The translations under genes and the position numbers were made by a program. A stretch of 37,817 nt of DNA. It comes from an uncultured Gammaproteobacteria bacterium. Its GTDB lineage: Bacteria > Pseudomonadota > Gammaproteobacteria > PS1 > Pseudothioglobaceae. The notes beneath the pieces were generated by a model. It ran no database searches, was not told where the DNA came from, and saw only the letters and a list, made by a program, of their open reading frames with translations. The stretch covers positions 1 to 37,817 of the forward strand of contig CACDVH010000014.1 of the NCBI GenBank assembly GCA_902556205.1, given 5' to 3'. Shown one piece after another: positions 23,938-29,920 of the stretch. Within the stretch, counting starts at the first letter, position 1; the number at the start of each line of letters is the position of its first letter.

Positions 23938-24609
23938 ATGAAATCAATAGTTGATAATCAAATTGAATCTGCAGAAAAAGAGTGGCTTGACCTATGGAAG
24001 AAAGGTCCAACTCGACTTCGATGGGACAAAGTGCCACTTCAAGTTGGGGACTTAGCGCCTGATTTTAAATTGCGAGATACATCAGGAAAATCAGTTCATT
24101 TGGGTGATTTTTGGAGTAATGGCCCAGCCTTAATTATGTTCTGGAGGCACTATGGTTGTAGTTGCGGGGTTGATCGCGCCAATAGTCTGAAAAATGAATA
24201 TGCCGATTACATTAAGCTGGGTGCTTCCGTAGTCGTGATTGGTCAAGGTGAGCCTGAGCGCTCAAAAGAATACAGTCAAAGAAACAGCTTACCTTGCCCT
24301 GTCTTATGTGACCCAACCTTTAGTGTCTATGAGGCCTATGACCTATTAGAAGGTAAGCCTTCTCAAATAGTCTATGACGCACCTGATGAGTATCTTCATA
24401 TCGATTATGAGACTGGGGCAGAATTGCAGAAGTCGCGTCATGGAACAGATGGCGGATTAGTAGATAGTCCATGGCAGCTGCCTGGTGAATTTGTCGTTGA
24501 TCAATCAGGCATAATTCGCCTTGCTCACCGCTATCAACATTGTGAAGATTGGCCTACACCTTCGATTCTGATTCCCGCCATTAAGGAAGCTGTCTGGGAA
24601 ACCAAATAA
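23938..24609 (+). CDS. Peroxiredoxin-like protein (AhpC/TSA fold) with CxC motif
   Basis: 223-residue thioredoxin-fold protein: VGDLAPDFKLRDTSGK opens the AhpC/TSA domain and the redox site is FWRHYGCSCGVDRA, with C74 and C76 in a CxC arrangement rather than the CxxC of thioredoxins. The FWRHxGC pattern fits the PrxL2/SelL-like AhpC/TSA_2 group, some of which carry selenocysteine. The C-terminal half (PGEFVVDQSGIIRLAHRYQH) completes the fold. AAGGGGT precedes the ATG and TATAAT is at 23901-23906. Cytosolic; a peroxide or thiol-disulfide role is inferred. Confidence 0.8.
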   Translation: MKSIVDNQIESAEKEWLDLWKKGPTRLRWDKVPLQVGDLAPDFKLRDTSGKSVHLGDFWSNGPALIMFWRHYGCSCGVDRANSLKNEYADYIKLGASVVVIGQGEPERSKEYSQRNSLPCPVLCDPTFSVYEAYDLLEGKPSQIVYDAPDEYLHIDYETGAELQKSRHGTDGGLVDSPWQLPGEFVVDQSGIIRLAHRYQHCEDWPTPSILIPAIKEAVWETK

Positions 24610-24636
24610 ATCTCAATTTGCTATCAGGTTGAAATA

Positions 24637-24670
24637 AGTTATTTGAGAAACTAACGTTTCTTAAATAACT
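24637..24670. terminator. Long hairpin, likely bidirectional terminator
   Basis: A 15-bp stem with a single G-T wobble and a four-base loop: AGTTATTTGAGAAAC (24637-24651), TAAC, GTTTCTTAAATAACT (24656-24670). It lies after the peroxiredoxin gene on the plus strand and covers the stop codon of a miniprotein on the minus strand. It lacks a long T-run. Confidence 0.65.
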
Positions 24671-24741
24671 ATCCAACCCATATACATTCCGACCATTACG
24701 AATACGAATGTAAGTAGAATCATTTTGACTAGATATCCCAT
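24661..24741 (-). CDS. Miniprotein, 26 residues, single membrane span, leaderless
   Basis: MGYLVKMILLTFVFVMVGMY followed by MGWIVI: nearly all membrane span. The promoter TTGGAC-17-TATACT ends six bases before the ATG, so the transcript should start at or beside the ATG with no ribosome-binding site. A second miniprotein (26485-26559) has the same promoter at the same distance. The stop lies within a long hairpin. Confidence 0.45.
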   Translation of the reverse strand: MGYLVKMILLTFVFVMVGMYMGWIVI

Positions 24742-24747
24742 AATTTC

Positions 24748-24776
24748 AGTATAAGGTAGTTTTGACTCAGGTCCAA
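24748..24776 (-). promoter_or_regulatory. TTGGAC-17-TATACT promoter of a miniprotein
   Basis: On the minus strand: TTGGAC (24776-24771), 17 bp, TATACT (24753-24748). The stretch GTTTGGACCTGAGT resembles GTTTGGACTTTAGT at the other miniprotein promoter. It lies just past the end of the upstream Rieske gene. Confidence 0.55.
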
Positions 24777-24781
24777 ACCTC

Positions 24782-25909
24782 TTATATTATTTTATTGGCA
24801 TACCATTCAGAAAAAGCTGCAACATTTGCCTCCATTAATGTTGAGAATTGACCCTGAAGAGAAGTGGACTTATTGAGGCCCTTCTGTTGATTTTCAAGTG
24901 CGAAAATATCTTCGTCTAACGCATCATCAAGTCGCTGATAATATGCTTGGGACTTTTCTTTAAAACCAGGAAGTGTTGTTGTATTTTTTGGAAAACAAAT
25001 ACTCTGCCTAACACAACAACTCATCGACGTAATTGGGCTTGCTTCATAGACCCAAATTGCTTCTTGACTTGCTGCAAAAGTCATATTTGGAAAAATCCAG
25101 CTGTATCTAGCTCCAAGGCTCCAGGGAGCCTCTAAATTTTCCATTATCGGTAAAGCATTAATTTGATCCGCCTCTAAAAGTGCCCCTGTGCCTGTGGTAA
25201 ATCCAAATTGACTTGCAAAATCTCCCATTGTTTTATCAGCTTCTTCAGGCTTGTTATAAAGATTATCGATACTAGTTGGATGTACATTATTCAAATGGTA
25301 GTATTCATTAAAAACATCTAAAAAGGCTTTCCAATTACACTGCACCTCAAAAGTTGCACGCCTAGTTGTAACTAATTCATTCATAGACCAAGGCTGATGT
25401 AATTCAGAAAAATTACCAAGTTGATTAGATAAATCTGTTGGCTTATTTCCCAGAAAAACAAATAAAAAACCCTGCAATTCTTTTAATTTGTACTCAATTA
25501 AAGAATGCTCTGCAAAATCAAAACTGGGGTTTTCTTCCATTGTTTTAGCAAACTTTAAATTGCCATCTAGTGAGTATGTCCACCCATGAAAAGGGCAGCT
25601 GATAGCTTGACATTGACCACTTCCATCCAATAGTTTTGCGCCTCTATGGCGGCAAGTATTTGCATAAAGCCTCAGTTCTTTGTCTTGATCACGTATCAAA
25701 ACTAAGGCCTGGCCACAAAGCTCAAATACCTCATATTCTCCTGGATTTTCTAGCCTATCGGACCTGCCCAACCCAAGCCACTGATTAGAAAAAATACGCT
25801 CTTGCTCTTGGGTCAAGATTGAGTCCTCCCAGTAGCATTCGAAAGGCAGACTCCGTCTTTGAGGAGGTGGCAACTTACAAAGCTTTATTCGTTCAAGTAG
25901 TTTTTTCAT
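24782..25909 (-). CDS. Rieske-type oxygenase, alpha subunit (second copy)
   Basis: From ATG 25909 (375 residues; an in-frame TTG lies five codons upstream) this is a Rieske non-haem iron oxygenase: CRH (C86, H88) and CPFH (C105, H108) for the cluster, and DVFNEYYHLNNVHP (H205, H210) for the mononuclear iron, with a late acidic ligand expected near DALDEDIFALEN. Only modest identity to the 11430 protein, so it is not a recent duplicate. The branch resembles choline/betaine/carnitine-type oxygenases. No reductase lies nearby. Upstream, TTGAGT-16-TATAAG is a plausible promoter. Substrate unknown. Confidence 0.85.
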   Translation of the reverse strand: MKKLLERIKLCKLPPPQRRSLPFECYWEDSILTQEQERIFSNQWLGLGRSDRLENPGEYEVFELCGQALVLIRDQDKELRLYANTCRHRGAKLLDGSGQCQAISCPFHGWTYSLDGNLKFAKTMEENPSFDFAEHSLIEYKLKELQGFLFVFLGNKPTDLSNQLGNFSELHQPWSMNELVTTRRATFEVQCNWKAFLDVFNEYYHLNNVHPTSIDNLYNKPEEADKTMGDFASQFGFTTGTGALLEADQINALPIMENLEAPWSLGARYSWIFPNMTFAASQEAIWVYEASPITSMSCCVRQSICFPKNTTTLPGFKEKSQAYYQRLDDALDEDIFALENQQKGLNKSTSLQGQFSTLMEANVAAFSEWYANKII

Positions 25910-26025
25910 ATCATTTACTTTCAATTGTTTTGCTTATACCATCTTCCCACATAAACTCAAATGAGGCTTAATAATCTCACTACAGAATAGAATGAAAAGT
26001 GTGAAAGTAATCCTATAATAAGACC

Positions 26026-26448
26026 TTAATTACATTTTTCTTTTTGGTCAGTCATTTCACTTTTTCTTATTGGCATTGTATCAATAATATTGTGAATTTC
26101 TTTTAGTAATGAGGTGTCATTTGAATATGATTTATCTTCACCATCATAACCAATTAACCAAAGTCCATGTTTATTCTTATATCTTTCTGGAATAGTGAAT
26201 TTATCTATATCATCTCCAACAATTCTGATGTAAGTCAAACTTCTTTCCTCATTTTCACAGCTATTTGTTTTAAAAAAATCGTCAGTTTCATTAATAAAAT
26301 GAATATCTTTTGCAATAAAGAGAACTATTCTTCTGTCCCATGAAAATGAATTAATATAATCTTCTAAATCTATTTTCATGCTTGAATAACTCATGCCTGG
26401 AAACATTAACAAAGTTAACAACAGACACAATACTTTTATCCTGTTCAT
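26026..26448 (-). CDS. Exported DUF4174 protein
   Basis: 140 residues: a signal peptide (MNRIKVLCLLLTLLMFPGMSYS), then a DUF4174 domain, thioredoxin-like in shape: SFSWDRRIVLFIAKD, LWLIGYDGEDKSYS and the C-terminal IIDTMPIRKSEM, the family's most typical feature. Two cysteines (NSCEN and the penultimate residue) flank the domain. Function unknown. A degenerate resemblance to the 11-bp-block promoter lies upstream but lacks a proper -10. Confidence 0.75.
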   Translation of the reverse strand: MNRIKVLCLLLTLLMFPGMSYSSMKIDLEDYINSFSWDRRIVLFIAKDIHFINETDDFFKTNSCENEERSLTYIRIVGDDIDKFTIPERYKNKHGLWLIGYDGEDKSYSNDTSLLKEIHNIIDTMPIRKSEMTDQKEKCN

Positions 26449-26484
26449 CGTTTTTAATCACTTATAGAAGTAGGAGTAGTTTTT

Positions 26485-26559
26485 TCATACTCCCATCCAC
26501 CATAATTGAATAAGCGTTGCCAAAAGAAATCCTGTTAGTACTAAAGTGAGCAATCTCAT
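26485..26559 (-). CDS. Miniprotein, 24 residues, single membrane span, leaderless
   Basis: MRLLTLVLTGFLLATLIQLW followed by WMGV: one membrane span with a single basic residue at the start. The promoter TTGGAC-17-TATAAT ends six bases before the ATG, exactly as for the 26-residue miniprotein at 24661-24741. No ribosome-binding site. Confidence 0.45.
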   Translation of the reverse strand: MRLLTLVLTGFLLATLIQLWWMGV

Positions 26560-26565
26560 AAATGG

Positions 26566-26594
26566 ATTATAAGTCAATTAGAACTAAAGTCCAA
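26566..26594 (-). promoter_or_regulatory. TTGGAC-17-TATAAT promoter of a miniprotein
   Basis: On the minus strand: TTGGAC (26594-26589), 17 bp, TATAAT (26571-26566). The upstream AAATGAAGTTTGGAC is shared, with a few changes, by two further copies that flank the agmatine-deiminase gene. Confidence 0.6.
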
Positions 26595-26672
26595 ACTTCA
26601 TTTTGCATGGGGGATAGAGTATATAAATGAGGATTTAAAGGGGGCTCCTCGATGCCCTAGAAGTTTAAAAAA

Positions 26673-26696
26673 TGTGCCTTAATAATTTAAGGCACA
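26673..26696 (-). terminator. Hairpin terminator of the small exported gene
   Basis: TGTGCCTTAA paired with TTAAGGCACA around a short AT-rich loop, 20 bp after the stop of the 81-residue gene. Confidence 0.75.
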
Positions 26697-26716
26697 GTTA
26701 TCAAATTATTTATGTA

Positions 26717-26962
26717 TTAGACATCCAGTAATCTTAAAGCACCATTAAGCAAGTCTTCTGACAAACCATGGTCACCAGAGTCATGCGCTTTGACACCTTG
26801 CTCGTGAAGCATAAGAGCAAAACTAATTAAAGTTGCGTGCTTTGTTTGGTCTAACATTGCAATTTTATCTTCAACTTCTGACTTTAGCATTGGACATGCC
26901 CCAGCAAAAGCCATAGAAGGCAAAAATAAAATCATAAAAGTTATAGAAAGTATTTTTTTCAT
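26717..26962 (-). CDS. Small exported hypothetical protein
   Basis: 81 residues: signal peptide (MKKILSITFMILFLPSMAFA), then a short helical mature part (KSEVEDKIAMLDQTKHATLISFALMLHEQGVKAHDSG...) with one cysteine and several histidines. It could bind metal or haem, but nothing specific is recognised. It has its own block promoter and a hairpin terminator, so it is a single-gene unit. Confidence 0.65.
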   Translation of the reverse strand: MKKILSITFMILFLPSMAFAGACPMLKSEVEDKIAMLDQTKHATLISFALMLHEQGVKAHDSGDHGLSEDLLNGALRLLDV

Positions 26963-26994
26963 TTCGTCATTCCCAAGTTAATAAAAGAAATGCA

Positions 26995-27050
26995 ATTCTA
27001 GAATAAATACAAATCTTTAAAGTGGAGTTTAGACGTTCTTTAAAAAAAGA
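26995..27050 (-). promoter_or_regulatory. 11-bp-block promoter, copy 5 (81-residue exported protein)
   Basis: Minus-strand blocks TCTTTTTTTAA and AGAACGTCTAA, then a weaker third block (ACTCCACTTTA), 17 bp and TAGAAT (27000-26995). The TTTAAAGAAC core and the distance to TAGAAT are identical to copy 1. Confidence 0.65.
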
Positions 27051-27070
27051 TTACGTGAAGTTAATTTTGA

Positions 27071-27101
27071 ACTAAGGTCTAAATTTCGTTTGATGTGTTA
27101 G
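27071..27101. repeat. Left copy of a repeat flanking the agmatine-deiminase gene
   Basis: Contains TTCGTTTGATGTGT (27085-27098), identical to 28306-28319 beyond the gene, within a longer similar region (GGTCTAAATTTCG here, GGTCCAAGCTTCG there). Read on the minus strand it is a decayed version of the TTGGAC promoter, directly abutting block promoter copy 5. Confidence 0.5.
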
Positions 27102-27133
27102 TTAACATTCTTTCTTTATTTAAAATGGGAAAA

Positions 27134-28270
27134 ATGGACAACAGAAATACAACAATAAAAAAAAATAAAATTTGGTCTATCTCAATAGTATTTTTACTTT
27201 CAGTGATTGGGGTTAATACTCTTGCAAATGAAGTTAACAAGACAACAAAACGTGTTCCAGCTGAATGGGAGACTCAAGAAGCAATTTGGATTCAATGGCC
27301 TGGATATTGGGAAAAAGAATACGAACCAACCTTTGCAAAGATATCTGCGATTATTTCTCGTTATGAAAAACTGCACATTTTATACAATTCTGAAAAAATT
27401 TATGTAGAGGCACGTAAAGCGATAAATAACATAGGAGCAGACTCTCAAAATACTAATATCCAATGGCACGCAGTGCCTAATGACAATGCTTGGATGAGAG
27501 ATAATGGGCCTATTTATGTTTTAGAAGATAATGAGTTAAGAATTCAAAATTGGGAATTTAATGCATGGGGTGGTGCTTTTGGCTCAGACATTCCTTTTAG
27601 TTTAGACAACATGGTCCCAGACAAAGTTGGAGCGATACTTGATATGCCTGTTGATCACATAAATATAGTACATGAACGTGGCAACCTAGAGTTTAACGGA
27701 TTAGATACAGTTATTACAAATTGGAGCGCTATAGGTGATCCAAGTCGAAATTTGAACTACAACAAACAACAGGCAGAAAGTGATCTGAAGAAGAACTTTG
27801 GTGTAACAAATGTTATTTTCATTGAGGGTATTCCAGATGGAGACCTTACCAAAGGACACATTGATGGCATCGCCCGATTTATAGGAGTAGGAACTGTTGT
27901 TGTAGTTCAATGTACATCTCACTCTTTATGTCGACCAGATAGTAAAGATGCTGAAATTTATGATAATGCAGCAAAGGCAATTGAGAAGGCAGGGCTTAAA
28001 GTAATAAGAGAGCCTATTGAGGGTTTAGTAAAATATAATGATCAAAAATTTGATACAAATTACATGAACTGGTTAGTTGGTAACGGATTTGTAATTGTGC
28101 CTGGTTTTGGGAATCCTGAAACTGATATCTCAGCTAAATCTCGTATCGAAAATTACTTTCCAAATCGTGATGTATATTTAATTGAAATGTTAAGTTCTTG
28201 GGCGGCTGGCGGAGGAGTTCACTGCCATACAAATGATCAGCCTGCTAATCCAACGAAAAATAAACTTTAG
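27134..28270 (+). CDS. Exported agmatine-deiminase-family protein
   Basis: From ATG 27134 (378 residues; ATG 27125 is also possible) an N-terminal signal sequence (KNKIWSISIVFLLSVIGVNTLA) precedes a guanidino-modifying domain of the agmatine/peptidylarginine deiminase family: VPAEWE, WMRDNGP (R122, D123), FNAWGGAFG, DLTKGHIDG (H242, D244) and GGGVHCHT with catalytic C364. The family would turn agmatine into N-carbamoylputrescine and ammonia. The usual EGG is ERG (181-183), so specificity may differ. Most agmatine deiminases are cytosolic; export suggests attack on external agmatine or arginine-containing peptides. Monocistronic, flanked by related repeats. Confidence 0.82.
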   Translation: MDNRNTTIKKNKIWSISIVFLLSVIGVNTLANEVNKTTKRVPAEWETQEAIWIQWPGYWEKEYEPTFAKISAIISRYEKLHILYNSEKIYVEARKAINNIGADSQNTNIQWHAVPNDNAWMRDNGPIYVLEDNELRIQNWEFNAWGGAFGSDIPFSLDNMVPDKVGAILDMPVDHINIVHERGNLEFNGLDTVITNWSAIGDPSRNLNYNKQQAESDLKKNFGVTNVIFIEGIPDGDLTKGHIDGIARFIGVGTVVVVQCTSHSLCRPDSKDAEIYDNAAKAIEKAGLKVIREPIEGLVKYNDQKFDTNYMNWLVGNGFVIVPGFGNPETDISAKSRIENYFPNRDVYLIEMLSSWAAGGGVHCHTNDQPANPTKNKL

Positions 28271-28274
28271 CTTT

Positions 28275-28321
28275 ATTTTAAAAAGCTTAAAAGAAGGGTC
28301 CAAGCTTCGTTTGATGTGTGA
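28275..28321. repeat. Right copy of the flanking repeat, promoter-like on the minus strand
   Basis: Shares TTCGTTTGATGTGT with the left copy. On the minus strand it reads TTGGAC (28303-28298), 17 bp, TAAAAT (28280-28275), a well-formed promoter aimed antisense into the agmatine-deiminase gene; no start codon follows closely. Confidence 0.5.
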
Positions 28322-28397
28322 GGTAGAGAGGGGGCCCAAAGACCCCCCCGAGGAGAACTGATATGATTTCATTAATCAAAACTTTGCTTATTGGCTG

Positions 28398-28985
28398 TTA
28401 TATAATTTTTTTCAATTGAAGAGCACTAGTTCTAATATCATTAATTGATTTACCTTGCTTATACAAATTTGAACCAACACCGAAGCCAAAGACCCCAGCA
28501 TCCTTCCAGATATTTATATTTTCAAAAGAAATACCACCAACAGCAAATAAGGCTGTTCCCATAGGTAATACAACTTTAAGTTCTTTAATACCCTGGGGTC
28601 CTATTAATGAAGCTGGGAAAACCTTTAAAGCATCAGCACCAGCAGATAAGGCAGAAAAACACTCAGTAGCTGTGAACACCCCTGGATAAGAGCTTAATTG
28701 AAGTGCTTTAGTTTGGCGAATTATGGTTTCATTACAATTAGGAGATACTATGAATTTACCACCTGCACTAGCCACATCTTCAACCTCAGTAATTTTCGTG
28801 ACTGTACCCGCCCCAATAGTTGCCTGTTGACCAAATTCCTTTGTCATCAATTCAATCGACGTCAATACCTCAGGCGAGTTCATTGTGACTTCTATTGATC
28901 GAATATCACACTCAATAAGTACCTCAGTTACAGCAAGCACTTCATTTGGGTGAATGCCCCTAAGTATTGCGATAAGGTTATCCAT
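28398..28985 (-). CDS. dgoA: 2-dehydro-3-deoxy-6-phosphogalactonate aldolase
   Basis: 195-residue class I aldolase of the KDPG/KDPGal family: AILRGIHPNE, E32 in IEVTMNSP, IGAGTV, and the Schiff-base lysine K121 in DALKVFPAS. NSP after IEVTM and GPQGIKELKVVLP match DgoA rather than Eda. It splits KDPGal (or KDPG) into pyruvate and glyceraldehyde-3-phosphate. Last gene of the minus-strand sugar-acid operon, 10 bp after the kinase gene. The specificity between galactonate- and gluconate-derived substrates is inferred from sequence and the neighbouring DgoK. Confidence 0.92.
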   Translation of the reverse strand: MDNLIAILRGIHPNEVLAVTEVLIECDIRSIEVTMNSPEVLTSIELMTKEFGQQATIGAGTVTKITEVEDVASAGGKFIVSPNCNETIIRQTKALQLSSYPGVFTATECFSALSAGADALKVFPASLIGPQGIKELKVVLPMGTALFAVGGISFENINIWKDAGVFGFGVGSNLYKQGKSINDIRTSALQLKKII

Positions 28986-28995
28986 TATTGTCCTT

Positions 28996-29910
28996 TTATA
29001 CTGATTTCAAATTTTTTTGCATCGAATTGAAGGCGTATTTCAAGCCTGAAAGTGTAATCTGACTTGCACTGTGAGTAGAGGTTTCTACCTTCAACAAATT
29101 TAAAGCAATGGAATACAAATTATTGAGAACTGGTTCACCTATTAGTTGAACATTCTGCTGTTTCAAGTATTCTTTGGCACCTCCTAATTCTAAACCAATA
29201 ATTAAACCTGATAGTTTACTCCGGAGAAACGCTCGATCAATACTATTCATTAGGTCATCTGCTCTCAGCTTAAAAAAACTATTTGATAGAAGTTCAGGTG
29301 TCTTGAAACCAGAAAGCACACCTTCAGTAAAAGCATTATTGTCCCAACCATCTTTGTTAACACTGTAACGAATCATTGATTTATTGCTAATTAAATCGAA
29401 TAACTCACCAGTAATAAAAGTACTGAATTTTTCAATTCTTCCATCTTTAATTTGAACCCACTTGCTATGAGTACCAGGAAGGCAAACAATAGCAGAATCC
29501 ATATTGCATAGTAACCCTGCCAATTGAGTTTCTTCGCTGCGCATCAAATCTATTTGTTTGAGATTAGCCACACCTGGAATAACATAAATCTTTATTCTTG
29601 AATCATTACCAGTAATTTTGACAAACTGCTCAAAATCACAAGGTTTGCAAGGCGTTTTTTGAAAAGGCGTTTCAATCCATCCATTTCTGGAGCCAACCAT
29701 ACCACAAGCCAATATTGGAGTGACTTTCCCTGACTCTAGCCACGGATCAATAACTGTCAATAAGGCTTCTTCAAATTTTGCATCTTTAATTTTACTAATG
29801 CCATCTTTAGATGAAGCACTATCAAGTAAATTACCCTCTTCATCTAAAGCATAACACCTTAGATGAGTAATCCCCCAGTCAACTCCAATCCAAAATATAC
29901 TTTGACTCAT
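28996..29910 (-). CDS. dgoK: 2-dehydro-3-deoxygalactonokinase
   Basis: 304-residue sugar-acid kinase of the DgoK family: VDWGITHLRCYALD phosphate-binding start (9-22), CGMVGSRNGW, IPGV, LMRSEETQ (family norm MRGEETQ), CLPGTHSKWV and FTGEL-like ITGELFDL. It phosphorylates 2-keto-3-deoxygalactonate at C6. The flanking 10-bp gaps to both the ALDH and the aldolase genes show a tight operon. DgoK and DgoA together are the lower half of the De Ley-Doudoroff pathway. Confidence 0.92.
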   Translation of the reverse strand: MSQSIFWIGVDWGITHLRCYALDEEGNLLDSASSKDGISKIKDAKFEEALLTVIDPWLESGKVTPILACGMVGSRNGWIETPFQKTPCKPCDFEQFVKITGNDSRIKIYVIPGVANLKQIDLMRSEETQLAGLLCNMDSAIVCLPGTHSKWVQIKDGRIEKFSTFITGELFDLISNKSMIRYSVNKDGWDNNAFTEGVLSGFKTPELLSNSFFKLRADDLMNSIDRAFLRSKLSGLIIGLELGGAKEYLKQQNVQLIGEPVLNNLYSIALNLLKVETSTHSASQITLSGLKYAFNSMQKNLKSV

Positions 29911-29920
29911 AACAGATTAA

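Noticed and set aside
26449-26490. Partial match to the 11-bp-block promoter before the DUF4174 gene
   Set aside because: The second-block-like stretch AACTACTCCTA is present, but no -10 lies at the fixed distance and the third block is degenerate.
28329-28350. G-run/C-run pair that could form a hairpin after the agmatine-deiminase repeat
   Set aside because: Only five G-C pairs with an ambiguous register and no T-run; too weak to call a terminator.
28363-28419. 18-codon hydrophobic frame with AGGAG upstream, after the agmatine-deiminase gene
   Set aside because: Overlaps the 3' end of the dgoA gene on the other strand and has no promoter of the miniprotein type; could be chance.
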